Below, piece by piece: positions 17,068 through 25,389 of a DNA stretch of 64,000 nt. The first letter of the stretch is position 1. Every line of letters starts with the position of its first letter. Origin of the DNA: Myxococcales bacterium (GTDB taxonomy: Bacteria; Myxococcota_A; Polyangia; Haliangiales; Haliangiaceae); assembly GCA_016707895.1 (NCBI GenBank), contig JADJGV010000001.1:607501-671500 (forward strand). The letters run 5' to 3'. The notes beneath the pieces are model-generated. The model was not told the origin of the DNA, ran no database searches, and worked only from the letters and a program-made list of their open reading frames with translations. A program made the position numbers and the translations under genes.

Positions 17068-17253
17068 TCGAGCGTTGCGCGCGCCGCCTCGCGGCTATTG
17101 CCCGGAATTGGAGCGGCGCCGCTTGAGAAGCCTGGCGGCGGCTTGCTTGCGCAGCTTCGCGAGCGTCTTCTGCTCGGGCGTGGGGTTGCTGGGTACGGCG
17201 GGTTTGCGCTTGCTCATGGGGCCGCACGGAAACCGATCTCGTGGTCGTCCTCC
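17068..17253 (-). repeat. 186-bp inverted repeat, copy 1
   Basis: Nearly identical to 20984-21169 in opposite orientation and exactly the same length, covering about 36 bp upstream of the microprotein start, its 123-bp coding region and about 27 bp downstream. It starts with GGAGGACGACCACGAGATCG and ends with ACGCTCGA. Similarity ends abruptly on both sides. No terminal inverted repeat or target-site duplication is obvious. Confidence 0.85.
17095..17217 (-). CDS. 40-residue basic microprotein, copy 1
   Basis: Begins MSKRKPAV, continues TPEQKTLAKLRKQAAARLLK and ends RRRSNSGQ, so it is strongly basic and helical. It differs from copy 2 (21020-21142) at 5 of 40 residues, including three adjacent positions (9-11), with no frameshift or stop, which suggests the product is selected. 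Upstream lies GGAGGAC within the conserved flank, though about 30 bases from the ATG. I do not recognise the family; a nucleic-acid-binding peptide is a guess based on charge. Confidence 0.6.
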   Translation of the reverse strand: MSKRKPAVPSNPTPEQKTLAKLRKQAAARLLKRRRSNSGQ

Positions 17254-17280
17254 CTGATCTCGGCGGCGATGTTCGTCGCG

Positions 17281-18006
17281 TCAGCAGATCAACAGCAGCC
17301 GGCTCTGCCCGGGGACGTCGTCGGGGGCGCGGTGGAGGCACGGCGGGACCGGGCTGCCGGGCCACGCGGTCGCGATCCGCCACAGGTTGCCCACCCCGAA
17401 CGACCACGCCCGCGCACCGGCGAGCGGCGCGAAGTGAAGGTCGTAGCTGTGCTCGCGCAGGTAGTCGTCGAACGCCTCGCCCTCGTCGCCGCCGAACTCG
17501 GCGCGCAGCCGCGCCCGGCAGGCGGGGTCGTCGACGCGCGCGCGCGCCTGGTCATGCGGGAGGCCGAGGCTGGGCGCGCCGTGGTAGGTGCACAACCAGG
17601 TGTCGAGCTCGTGCGGTGCGCGGTCGACGTGCCACGAGCAGACGTCGGTGCCGATCACCGCGCCGCGGTCGGCGCGGGGATACGCGCGGACCAGGCTGAG
17701 CTCGGGCCGGAGCCCCAGGTCATCGAGGGCACGCAGATCGCCCCGGAGGGTCTGGACCGCCGCCTCGCCGCCGGCATCGAGCGCCAACGCAGCCAGCGCA
17801 GCTTCGTCGATCCGCACCACCCCGTCATCGTCGGTCGCCAGCCGGGCCTCGAGCGCCGCGACCACCTGCCCGAAGTCGCCGGCCAGGCTGCGTGGCCAGC
17901 AGGCGGCGTTGACCCCGGCGCGGAAGCGCACCGCCGCCAGCGCGGCGAAGCTGTCGACGCCGCGGAGGCACGGTTCGGCGGGCAGGCGCCAGCGATCGTG
18001 GGTCAT
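17281..18006 (-). CDS. DUF1826-like protein
   Basis: 241 residues from ATG 18006. The middle contains GVNAACWPRSLAGDFGQVV, and later DVCSWHVDRAPHELDTWLCTYHG. The His-x-Asp pair and the following TYHG resemble the conserved core of the DUF1826 family, which looks like a metal-binding cupin/dioxygenase-type fold. The C-terminal part ends LLLIC. The family has no agreed function. It sits between the two inverted-repeat copies. Confidence 0.55.
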   Translation of the reverse strand: MTHDRWRLPAEPCLRGVDSFAALAAVRFRAGVNAACWPRSLAGDFGQVVAALEARLATDDDGVVRIDEAALAALALDAGGEAAVQTLRGDLRALDDLGLRPELSLVRAYPRADRGAVIGTDVCSWHVDRAPHELDTWLCTYHGAPSLGLPHDQARARVDDPACRARLRAEFGGDEGEAFDDYLREHSYDLHFAPLAGARAWSFGVGNLWRIATAWPGSPVPPCLHRAPDDVPGQSRLLLIC

Positions 18007-18104
18007 CGCGCGGCCCGAGCCTGTCGCGGATCGGCGTGCCAGCGCAAGCCATCGGCGGTCAGCCGGCTCGCCCAAGGACCGCGCGCGCGTATGCTCACCA
18101 CCGA

Positions 18105-18366
18105 ATGGCCCGGGAGCTCGACTTCGCTGACGTGGTGCTGGCGCCCGAGCATCCTGGCGACCGCCGGCCGGGCGCTGGCCAACGTCGGCGACGCCACCAG
18201 CCTGGCGCTTCTGCTCGACATTGACGCTCGGCGACGGGCCGCGGCCATCGCTCACGCCGCCAAGCACCCGTCGTTCAGCCCCGAGCCGTGGGTCAAGGAC
18301 GCGCCCGTGCCCCGCGCCATCGATCGCATCCGCCATCGGCTCGGGCAGCGTCCGTACGGGAGGTGA
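18105..18366 (+). pseudogene. Frameshifted small gene
   Basis: ATG 18105 is preceded by a TAtgcT box (18090-18095) and reads MARELDFADVVLAPEHP before becoming low-complexity Arg-rich. From about 18155, the neighbouring frame gives ILATAGRALANVGDATSLALLL, then KHPSFSPEPWVKD and a basic end, stopping at 18366. Joined by a single-base shift near 18150, the two halves make one plausible 85-residue protein. Alternatively the second frame alone, from ATG 18091, encodes 91 residues. Function unknown. Either a real frameshift or a sequence error. Confidence 0.45.
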
Positions 18367-18427
18367 CCAGCCAGTACGGGTCGTCGAACTAGTCCGCCGG
18401 GCCCAGCGCTTGCTCTGCTGAGAGATC

Positions 18428-19753
18428 GTGCGCTCCTGGCCCGCCTATGTGCTCGTGATCGCGACCGCGGCCACCGCGTCCGCCGGTGAACCCGTCGAAG
18501 AGTGGACACCCCCGGCGCGCGACGAGCCGTCATACCAGCTCGCGCTGTCAGGCCGCGCCCTGGCCGCCTTGATGGCGCCGCGCACGGGCTGGAGCGCGGG
18601 CCTGTTCGCGTCGGCGGCGGCCAGCGCCGATCGCAACGACGGCCAGCTCGCGACCCTCGCGGTCGGCGGTCAGCTCGCGACCGGCGGGCTGTCGGACAAG
18701 TGTCGCTACCTGCGCGCGCGCGGCGCGGTCTACGCCGCGACCGATCGCGACGGCCGTCACCACAGCGCCGACGTCACCACCACCGCGTGCCTGTTCCGCG
18801 CGGTCGTGTTCGATCGCGGCGCGCCCGGGCTCACCGTCGAGCATCACCTCGCGTACGCGGTGCAGCCGTCGCTGTCGGCGCGACGCAGCCTGCTGCGCGG
18901 CGAGTACACCGCGCACAACTGGCGCATCGACGGCTCGGCGTTCGAGGGCCGCGACAGCAAGCTGCCCTATGGCTCGGCGCTGTTCCCGTTCCACGTCGAC
19001 GTCGATCGGGTCGGCCAGGGCGCGTTGACCCAGACCAGCTACGGCTTCTCGCTCGAGGGCATGCGCATCACGCCGCCCGAGCACATCATCTTCGGCGCCC
19101 CCGCGAACCCCGACGCCGTCGCCCATGTCCCCGCCGACGAACTGGCGGTGCTCGGGCTGTTCGTTCGCGCCGCCGCCAGCGGCGAGGAGGACCTCACGGT
19201 CGGCGGCCTCGACTTCGGCCGCGTCGACGGCCTGCGCGTCGGCCACGGGATCTCGATGGACTTCGCGTTCGGACTCGCGGTCGGCGCCGTCGGCGCGCCC
19301 GCCGCCGCCCCCACCCCTGACCCCGCGATGGCGCCGCCGCCGCACAGCTCCGACGTGTTCACCCCGCGCGGCGGCGTGGCCGCGGCCCAGCGCCGCGACG
19401 CCGTCTCGTGGCGCGCGAGCTACCGGCGGGACCTGTTCCCGACCGTCGACGGCGCGTTCGCGCTCGAGGATCGCCTCGACGCCAGCGTCGAGCTGCACCG
19501 CGGGCTGCCGGGCGTGCAGGTCACCGGCTTCGCCGCTCACACCGAGCTGTACCGCCACGACGACCAGCACGGCGACTGGACCGCCGGGGCGTCGGTGGCG
19601 CGGCAGTGGGAGCTGGGCGATCACCTCTCGCTCCTGCTGAGCGCCGAGGCGGCGCGCTCGTACTACGCGACGCTCGACGTGGGCTCGGCGACCCGGCCGG
19701 AGCCGGCCGCCCGCGCCCTCGCGGTCGTGAGCGGCCACCTCGGCACGCGCTGA
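18428..19753 (+). CDS. Secreted, outer-membrane-like protein of unknown function
   Basis: 441 residues from GTG 18428, with an N-terminal signal peptide ending ASAG. The mature chain alternates short beta-like stretches with Tyr/Arg/Asp turns (ALSGRALAALM, VEHHLAYAVQP, YGFSLEGMRITPPEH, ELYRHDDQHGD), as in outer-membrane beta-barrels. The last part ends in alternating hydrophobic residues. A Pro/Ala-rich stretch near residue 300 separates two halves. No enzyme motif is visible. Confidence 0.6.
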   Translation: MRSWPAYVLVIATAATASAGEPVEEWTPPARDEPSYQLALSGRALAALMAPRTGWSAGLFASAAASADRNDGQLATLAVGGQLATGGLSDKCRYLRARGAVYAATDRDGRHHSADVTTTACLFRAVVFDRGAPGLTVEHHLAYAVQPSLSARRSLLRGEYTAHNWRIDGSAFEGRDSKLPYGSALFPFHVDVDRVGQGALTQTSYGFSLEGMRITPPEHIIFGAPANPDAVAHVPADELAVLGLFVRAAASGEEDLTVGGLDFGRVDGLRVGHGISMDFAFGLAVGAVGAPAAAPTPDPAMAPPPHSSDVFTPRGGVAAAQRRDAVSWRASYRRDLFPTVDGAFALEDRLDASVELHRGLPGVQVTGFAAHTELYRHDDQHGDWTAGASVARQWELGDHLSLLLSAEAARSYYATLDVGSATRPEPAARALAVVSGHLGTR

Positions 19754-19850
19754 CTTCCGACCGACCTGATCTCGGCCCCAAATCAGCTGCCACCCGGAGA
19801 ACGGCAAGCCGGGGCCGCTCGACGGCTGCTCGCTCGGGTGTCGTGCTTGG

Positions 19851-20021
19851 TCATGGCGAGCACGTCCGATAGGGATCAGGCGGCCAGCGCTCGAGGTAGA
19901 CGACCGACGTCGGCTCCGCCTCGGGCTGTTTGGGCGTCCAGTCGAAGAACAGGCGATCGATATGCTCGCGCCGGCGGCTAGCGGACGACAGCTGAAAAGG
20001 GGGCCGGAACGTCGATTGCAC
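19851..20021 (-). CDS. Possible 56-residue protein or gene remnant
   Basis: From GTG 20021 the frame gives a basic start, then REHIDRLFFDWTPKQPEAEP and SVVYLERWPPDPYRTCSP before TGA at 19851. The acidic and aromatic content is unlike random GC-rich translation, so the C-terminal part is probably real. It may be a complete small protein or the tail of a decayed gene. It is the only coding signal in the 19754-20121 gap. Confidence 0.35.
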   Translation of the reverse strand: MQSTFRPPFQLSSASRRREHIDRLFFDWTPKQPEAEPTSVVYLERWPPDPYRTCSP

Positions 20022-20121
20022 GCAACCGGGCCAGCGCCTGGCCGATAGCGCCGGAAACGGAACACGCGGCAGGCGGCGACCAGCGCCGCCCCTGCGTCAC
20101 CGCGTTCCCCACGAGGTCCCC

Positions 20122-20280
20122 ATGCTCCTGCTCGTCACCCTGCCCGTGTTCTTGGTCTCGTTCGTGCTCTGCTTGGTCAGCTTCGACCGAGCCCCGCGTG
20201 GCCAGGTAGCCACCCTCGGCCTCGTGGCGACGATCTCGCTCGCGCTGCTGGTGGTCGGCGCCGTCGGCGGGGCGCGCTGA
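20122..20280 (+). CDS. Small two-helix membrane protein
   Basis: 52 residues: hydrophobic MLLLVTLPVFLVSFVLCLVS, a short DRAPRGQ loop, then LGLVATISLALLVVGAVGG. Two membrane helices with a positively charged loop are clear. The gene ends 81 bp before the next membrane-protein gene (20361), so the two may be co-transcribed. Function unknown. Confidence 0.55.
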   Translation: MLLLVTLPVFLVSFVLCLVSFDRAPRGQVATLGLVATISLALLVVGAVGGAR

Positions 20281-20360
20281 TGCCCCGCGCTCCACACGAC
20301 TCGCGTCGCGACCAACGACCAGGGCATACCGGCGGCGCCGCGGCAGGCGTAGAGTCGGGC

Positions 20361-20894
20361 ATGCCCGCCGACGACGCCACCGATGCAGCACCGCCGCCCT
20401 CGAAGGAAGAGCTGATCGCTCGCCTCGAGGCGCTCAAGGGCAGGACCGAGGAGCTGCTCGAACGCTCGCGCGCCCACGCCCGCCCCTCGCCGGTCGCGAT
20501 CGCGCTGCGCGTCTCCCTGCTGTTCGGGCCCCCGATCCTCGTCGCGATCGGCGTGTACCTGGCGACGCGCTCGGTGCTGTTCGCGATCCTCGCGCTGGTC
20601 GGCGCGCTGATCGCGGCGATCGCGATCGCGCTCAAGCTATCGCCGACGCCGGCGCACCTGCAGCCCGGGACGCGATCCTGGGAGGCGCAGATGACGTTGC
20701 CGGCGCTGCGGGCGGTGATCAATTCGCGCCTCGCCGAGCGCCGCGGGGTCACCGATCCCACGACGCGCGGCCGGCTCGACCGCGAGATCGCCTTCCTCTC
20801 GGCTCAGCGCGACGAGCTCGAGCGCGTCGCCGCGTCCAACGACAGCTCGCCTGGCGCGGGCTACGTGGGCTTCAAGCCGTACGACGGAGCCTGA
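20361..20894 (+). CDS. Small membrane protein with flanking coiled coils
   Basis: 177 residues. An acidic N-terminus leads to a short coiled coil (KEELIARLEALKGRTEELLE), two closely spaced membrane helices (about residues 47-92), and a C-terminal helical region with RLDREIAFLSAQRDELERV. A TAgagT box at 20350-20355 ends five bases before ATG 20361. The architecture suggests a scaffold or stress-type inner-membrane protein, but no family is recognised. Confidence 0.65.
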   Translation: MPADDATDAAPPPSKEELIARLEALKGRTEELLERSRAHARPSPVAIALRVSLLFGPPILVAIGVYLATRSVLFAILALVGALIAAIAIALKLSPTPAHLQPGTRSWEAQMTLPALRAVINSRLAERRGVTDPTTRGRLDREIAFLSAQRDELERVAASNDSSPGAGYVGFKPYDGA

Positions 20895-20983
20895 GCCCGT
20901 CCTCCGGGTGGCAGCGGAGGCAGCAGAGCCTTCCATCGGGTGTCGGCCCACAGGCCCGTGTCGCGCTAGTGCCCCGAGCGCGT

Positions 20984-21169
20984 GGAGGACGACCACGAGA
21001 TCGGTTAGGGTGCGGCCCCATGAGCAAACGCAAGCCCGCCGTATCCAACGCCCCCACGCCCGAGCAGAAGGCCCTCGCGAAGCTGCGCAAGCAAGCCGCC
21101 GCCAGGCTCCTCAAGCGGCGCCGCTCGAAGTCCGGGCAGTAGCCGCGAGGCGGCGCGCCCGACGCTCGA
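20984..21169 (+). repeat. 186-bp inverted repeat, copy 2
   Basis: Opposite-strand partner of 17068-17253, same length, with conserved upstream GGAGGACGACCACGAGATCG, conserved downstream TAGCCGCGAGGCGGCGCGC and only scattered substitutions. The two copies bracket about 3.7 kb. Confidence 0.85.
21020..21142 (+). CDS. 40-residue basic microprotein, copy 2
   Basis: Begins MSKRKPAV and ends LLKRRRSKSGQ; the central PTPEQKALAKLRKQAAARLL is almost unchanged from copy 1. Differences cluster at residues 9-11, 18 and 37. Intact reading frames and matching flanks in both copies argue for a functional unit rather than chance. Family unknown. Confidence 0.6.
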   Translation: MSKRKPAVSNAPTPEQKALAKLRKQAAARLLKRRRSKSGQ

Positions 21170-21206
21170 CCAGCGCTGGCTCGCCGCCGTCGAGCGCGGA
21201 CACCCA

Positions 21207-22715
21207 CTACCGGGCGCGCGCCGAAGCGACGACCGGCGCTGCGCTCCGCCACCGCGCGACGATCTGCAGCTCGCGCTCGGTGGGCGCGCGGTTGGAGCGG
21301 CCGCGGACCTGGACGACGTCGCCGCGTGCGTCGAGCTCGATGGTGAGGGTGCGCTCGTCGTCGTGCGCCACCGAGTAGATCTGGGACAACCCCTGGACGC
21401 ACCGGTACGCGTAGCCGAACACGCAGTGCAGCAGCGCCTGCGACTCCTCGGCCAGCGCGTCCCCGCTGCACAGCTCCCGGACCAGCCAGCGACCATCGAC
21501 GTCCTCGTGCGCCCAGTCGTCGCGATGGCGGGCCCACGCGATCGCCGCGCCGTTGGCCCAGCCCCGGCCAGCGGTGACCCGCTGATGGTACGAGCGCGCG
21601 TCAGCCAGGACGCTGGCCGCAGTCCGGCCGCGCCAGCGAAAGGGCACGCCACCCGGGCGCATGCCCTCGATGTGGCAGTGCATCGCCCAGTCGAGCACGG
21701 CGATGGTGTCGGCGTCGGTCAACGCCTCGCCGTGGCGCTGGAGCCAGGCCACGGTCTCGTCCCAGAACCGCCGCTGGGCTGCCCGGCTCGCTGGCGCAAG
21801 CGGCGCCCGGTCGTCGCCGAAGGGGTCGTGCAGCGCGCCCTCGCCATCGTCGGTCGGATCGAGGAAATAGGCGGGGTGCGTGCCGAGGCGGCGCACGACC
21901 GGCTCGCCGACGCGCAGGCGCCGCAGCTCGGCCCACATCACCGCTTCGACCGGGCCGAGCTCGACCGGCGCCTGCGCCAGCCAGCCGGTGAGCGCGCGTG
22001 CGACCCGCCAGCCGAACACCCGCGCCGCGTCGTGCAGGCTGCCGCCCTGCCCGAGGACCACCAGCCACACGGCCCACTTGAACGGGGGTGGCGAGGTCCC
22101 TCGCCACGGCGCGTACAGCGGGACCGGCACAGGGTAGCGCACCAAGAGGTGCTTCATGACCGCCAGCCCGACGTCCTCGCCATCGGCGTCGGCGGGCGGG
22201 GCCCAGCCATCGAGCGAGCGGATCCAGAACGGCGCCAGGGCCAGCAGCATCGCCACCGCCCCTGGCCGCGCCGCGCACCACGCTGCGAGCGCCGGCGTGT
22301 CACGCGCGGCCAGCCGGAGCCCCGAACGCGCCGCCTGGCCGCAGGCGCTGGCGTCCAACGTGACGTCGAGACCGTCGATCACGACCGCCCGCAGGTGGAC
22401 CAGCATCACGCTGGCCAGGTCCCCCGCGATCGGTGATGGCGCGCTGGCGGCCACGGGCGCGCGGCCATGCCGCAGGCGCGCGAAGCCCGGACGCTCGAAG
22501 CCTGCCAGGCTGGCCGCCGCGCTGTGCAGGATGAAGTCGGCGGGCGACAGGATGTACGCGCACTGATCGCAGTCGCACGTCCACGCCGCCGGCTCCTCCG
22601 CCGGTCGCCGCGCCTCGTCGAATTCTCGCGCCGCGAGGTCGTCGTGACGTCGCAGGTACCGCCGCCCCGGCTCGTCGAGCCCGAGGCGTCGATGCTGGTT
22701 GACGACCCGGTCCAT
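21207..22715 (-). CDS. PcfJ-like protein
   Basis: 502 residues from ATG 22715. An N-terminal Cys cluster (TCDCDQCAY, Cys47/49/52) may bind zinc. The C-terminal third carries the PcfJ signature: FRWRGRTAASVLADA, then ELCSGDALAEESQALLHCVF with YAYRCVQGLSQIYSV, followed by RTLTIELDARGDVVQVRG and NRAPT. PcfJ domains were first described on conjugative plasmids but also occur in chromosomal proteins; their biochemical role is unknown. The middle is Trp/Pro-rich and helical. No conjugation genes are nearby. Confidence 0.65.
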   Translation of the reverse strand: MDRVVNQHRRLGLDEPGRRYLRRHDDLAAREFDEARRPAEEPAAWTCDCDQCAYILSPADFILHSAAASLAGFERPGFARLRHGRAPVAASAPSPIAGDLASVMLVHLRAVVIDGLDVTLDASACGQAARSGLRLAARDTPALAAWCAARPGAVAMLLALAPFWIRSLDGWAPPADADGEDVGLAVMKHLLVRYPVPVPLYAPWRGTSPPPFKWAVWLVVLGQGGSLHDAARVFGWRVARALTGWLAQAPVELGPVEAVMWAELRRLRVGEPVVRRLGTHPAYFLDPTDDGEGALHDPFGDDRAPLAPASRAAQRRFWDETVAWLQRHGEALTDADTIAVLDWAMHCHIEGMRPGGVPFRWRGRTAASVLADARSYHQRVTAGRGWANGAAIAWARHRDDWAHEDVDGRWLVRELCSGDALAEESQALLHCVFGYAYRCVQGLSQIYSVAHDDERTLTIELDARGDVVQVRGRSNRAPTERELQIVARWRSAAPVVASARAR

Positions 22716-22837
22716 GCCACTCGGTATCTCGCACCCACCAGCCGGTCAAGCTCGATTCATCGACCTCCACGCGCGAGCGCGATCGCGGCGGCGTGACGGC
22801 TCCTCGAACCGGCGCCCAGCTTCCAGGTGGCCGACGC

Positions 22838-23818
22838 TCAGCAGCCGCAGCCGTCGTACTCGATCGTCTCGTACACCACCTCGGGCTCGGGCACGCGCGC
22901 GAGCTCCGGCACGCCGTCGCGGTCGACGTCGAAGGCCAGGTCGTAGCCGCCGGGCTGATCGTCGGTGTCGATGATCAGGCGCAGGTCGCCGTCGGGCTGG
23001 CGCAGCCAGACCGCGAACATCGAGGCGTAGAAGTCGCCGCACGAGCCGGGTCGCTCGAGCGCGGCGGTCACGTAGGCCCGCCCGTCGAGCGTGAACTCGG
23101 TGACCAGCGGCTCCGCCTCCTCGCTCCAGTCAGGACGCGCGGGGTCGTAGTCGTACGGGGCGGCGCGATACGCGTCCTGTGCGGCGGCGAAGCGCGGCAG
23201 CGCGCGCAGCCGCGCGATCGCGTCGACGGCGACCGGGCTTTCGAGCTCGGCGACCACCGGCGCGGTCGCGGCCCGGTCGTCGACCGGCTCGCCGGCAACG
23301 AGCGGATCGTTGCACGCGCTCGCCAGCTCGGCGACCACGGTCACCGCGCCGCGCTCCTCGGCGACCCGCCAGAGCGCGGCCTTGCTCCGCCGGCCGAGCT
23401 CGGGGTCGGGCACGAACTCCGCGACCTCGACCAGGCGGGTCACGGTCGCGGTGCAGCGCGCGCCGCTCTGCTCGAACAGCGTGACGACCTGGCCGATCAT
23501 CGCCGCCTCGTCCGGCTCGGCGCGGTGACCGCGGCGCAGCATGACCACCCCGTCGTCACTGGCGAGCTGCTCGATGCGACCTTGCGCGGTGCTGCCGCCG
23601 CTGCCGATCACCACGCCGAGCTGTCCCGAGGCCCAGGTCAGCGCGGTGAGCGACGGCGCGTCAGGCAGCTCCTGCGCCACGACTGCCACCGGCGGCGCGG
23701 CGCCATCGGTGCCGGCGTCCACGGTCGCCTCGCCGGCGTCGGGGCCGAGCGCCTCGACGTCGTCACAGGCGGAGGAAGCGAGCAAGAGCAGGGTCGCGGC
23801 GAGGAAGCGGTTGCGCAT
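22838..23818 (-). CDS. Secreted lipoprotein with C-terminal Asp-rich domain
   Basis: 326 residues. The signal peptide ends SSAC (lipobox), followed by a DVEALGPDAGEATVDAG tether. The mature region contains a mixed alpha/beta domain; near the C-terminus, LRLIIDTDDQPGGYDLAFDV with DRDGVPEL resembles a calcium-binding Dx-Dx-DG loop. It ends EYDGCGC. No enzymatic motif is recognised. Confidence 0.65.
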   Translation of the reverse strand: MRNRFLAATLLLLASSACDDVEALGPDAGEATVDAGTDGAAPPVAVVAQELPDAPSLTALTWASGQLGVVIGSGGSTAQGRIEQLASDDGVVMLRRGHRAEPDEAAMIGQVVTLFEQSGARCTATVTRLVEVAEFVPDPELGRRSKAALWRVAEERGAVTVVAELASACNDPLVAGEPVDDRAATAPVVAELESPVAVDAIARLRALPRFAAAQDAYRAAPYDYDPARPDWSEEAEPLVTEFTLDGRAYVTAALERPGSCGDFYASMFAVWLRQPDGDLRLIIDTDDQPGGYDLAFDVDRDGVPELARVPEPEVVYETIEYDGCGC

Positions 23819-23947
23819 CGGCGCCCCGGTATTGCAGCTTCGTTGCCAACTCTATCCACGCGAATGCGTTGACCTCCCACGCGGTCGTGGACGGCCAGAC
23901 ACGCGCCCCGTGTCCGCGGGCGCCCTGCACCAGCGCGCCACCGGCGC

Positions 23948-24475
23948 TCAGGCGGCGGACGCGACCGCCGTGGTCGCGACCTTGCCCCAGCGCGTCGGGC
24001 CGGCGCGCCGCTCGACCTCGGCCTTCAGCTCGGGCGACAGGCCGACCGCGAACGCGACCTCGGCCACCAGGAACAGCGGCCCGTCGAGTAGCCCGCGGAG
24101 ATCGTCGAGGAACGCCGGCTTCCGACCCTCGAACGCGTGGCCCAGGAACTGGATCGCCCAGCCGCCGATCAGCAGGCCCGCGGTGGCGCCGGCCCACGCC
24201 GGCAGGGGCAACATCCCGATCCCGGTCCCGAGCGCGCAGGTCGCTCCCAGCACGGCGGCCATCGCCGCGCCGTAGGTCGGATCGATCGCGCGGTAGTAGC
24301 GCGCCGCCAGCGCGGTCGCGCCGGCGGCCGCGTTCACCGGCCCCACGCCGATCCTCGCCAGCGCGGCCTGCGTGCCGACGAGGATCATCGGGATGCCGAC
24401 GAAGTGCGTCGCGATGTTCCGCCGGTCACGGTGGTACTCCGCATACGACGCGAGCCGATCGATCAGGGATGCCAT
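23948..24475 (-). CDS. Mpo1-like (DUF962/YGL010w) membrane protein
   Basis: 175 residues. It opens SYAEYHRDRRNIATHFVGIPM, the family's HRxxxNxxxHxxGIP motif, and has QFLGHAFEGRKPAFLDDLRG in the second half. His residues of these two motifs are those proposed to bind iron in yeast Mpo1, a dioxygenase in phytosphingosine alpha-oxidation. Three or four hydrophobic helices lie between and after them. Activity on a bacterial lipid is inferred only. A TAagcT box at 24487-24482 ends six bases before ATG 24475. Confidence 0.85.
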   Translation of the reverse strand: MASLIDRLASYAEYHRDRRNIATHFVGIPMILVGTQAALARIGVGPVNAAAGATALAARYYRAIDPTYGAAMAAVLGATCALGTGIGMLPLPAWAGATAGLLIGGWAIQFLGHAFEGRKPAFLDDLRGLLDGPLFLVAEVAFAVGLSPELKAEVERRAGPTRWGKVATTAVASAA

Positions 24476-24564
24476 GGTCCGAGCTTACTGCGGCTCGCGT
24501 CGCCGCGAGCCCGCCGACGGCGAGATCGCCGGCCACCGCCGCCACCCCGACATCGGCGCGCCGT

Positions 24565-25041
24565 TCAGCGGAACACCGGCAGCGGCAGCGGCTGCGGCGC
24601 CCGCACCCAGCAGTACGTGGTCGGGCGCGTGATGCGGCAGTGCGCCCCGACCGGCTGCCACGTGCAGGCGGCGCTCGGCGAGGCGGTGCTGCACTCGGAG
24701 CGATCCGAGCTGGAGCAGGTGGTGGCGCGGCCGACCAACGACTCGAAGTACGGGGTGCCGGGCGCGGCGTTGCAGTGGTAGTCGCGGTACCCGACCGCCA
24801 TGAACAGCCAGCCGCGGCCGTCGTTCAGGCATACCCAGTCCCAGTAGGTGATGGCGCCGTCGCCGCACTGCGGGGCCAGCGCCGCGGGGTCGTCGGACAG
24901 CGGCGTCGTGGCGGTGATCGCGGACGGGTCGGCGAGCGACGCCTCCGGCGCGACGAGCTCGGTCGGGGCGGTGGCCTCGGACGCCTCGACGCAGGCGGCC
25001 AGGGTGAACGTGGACAGCGTCGCGAGGAGGAGTTGCTTCAT
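24565..25041 (-). CDS. Small secreted Cys-rich lipoprotein
   Basis: 158 residues from ATG 25041. The signal peptide ends TLAAC (lipobox), then an acidic tether. The C-terminal 100 residues hold CGDG, WVCLNDGRGW, YHC, TTCSSSDRSEC, ACTW, HCRI and YCWV, enough for four or five disulphides. This is a compact surface domain of unknown function. SD-like AGGAGG lies just before the ATG. Confidence 0.6.
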   Translation of the reverse strand: MKQLLLATLSTFTLAACVEASEATAPTELVAPEASLADPSAITATTPLSDDPAALAPQCGDGAITYWDWVCLNDGRGWLFMAVGYRDYHCNAAPGTPYFESLVGRATTCSSSDRSECSTASPSAACTWQPVGAHCRITRPTTYCWVRAPQPLPLPVFR

Positions 25042-25147
25042 GCGCGGGGGCTTGTGCAGGGGACGTGCCGCGCGCGAGTGCGCCACGCGCCGCGCCGGCG
25101 CCGTCGACGGCTGCGCGCTGGTCAGGTCGTCGTGACGATCCGTCCGG

Positions 25148-25333
25148 TCACCGCGCAGCGATGCCGCGCAGCGCGACCCGACGGTGGGGGTTTAAGCCGC
25201 CGGCCAGCCCGTGCGCGCGGCTGATCCGCGTTGCGATCGCCGTCATCTGCTCGGCGGCGTGGACGCTGAGCCCGACCAGGCCATCGATGCCGGCTGCCAC
25301 CCGATAGGTGCGCTGCAGCTGCCGAGTCGCCAC
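25148..25333 (-). CDS. Possible 61-residue protein
   Basis: GTG 25333 to TGA. The chain reads RVAAGIDGLVGLSVHAAEQM, then TRISRAHGLAGGLNPHRRVA, which is plausible but short. It would fill the gap 25042-25389, where no other coding signal is seen. It could equally be chance in GC-rich DNA. Confidence 0.3.
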   Translation of the reverse strand: MATRQLQRTYRVAAGIDGLVGLSVHAAEQMTAIATRISRAHGLAGGLNPHRRVALRGIAAR

Positions 25334-25389
25334 CCGACAGGCGAGGCCGTGCGATGATGCCCTCGCGCCCGAACCTCCACGAGGCCCCC

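Noticed and set aside
17075..17257. 60-residue plus-strand frame with a matching partner at 20872-21537
   Set aside because: The match reflects the 186-bp repeat; the opposite strand gives the cleaner, conserved 40-residue frame with matching start and stop.
15829..18366. 845-residue plus-strand frame
   Set aside because: Mostly antisense to three genes; only its last part (from about 18155) looks coding and was kept as part of the frameshifted gene.
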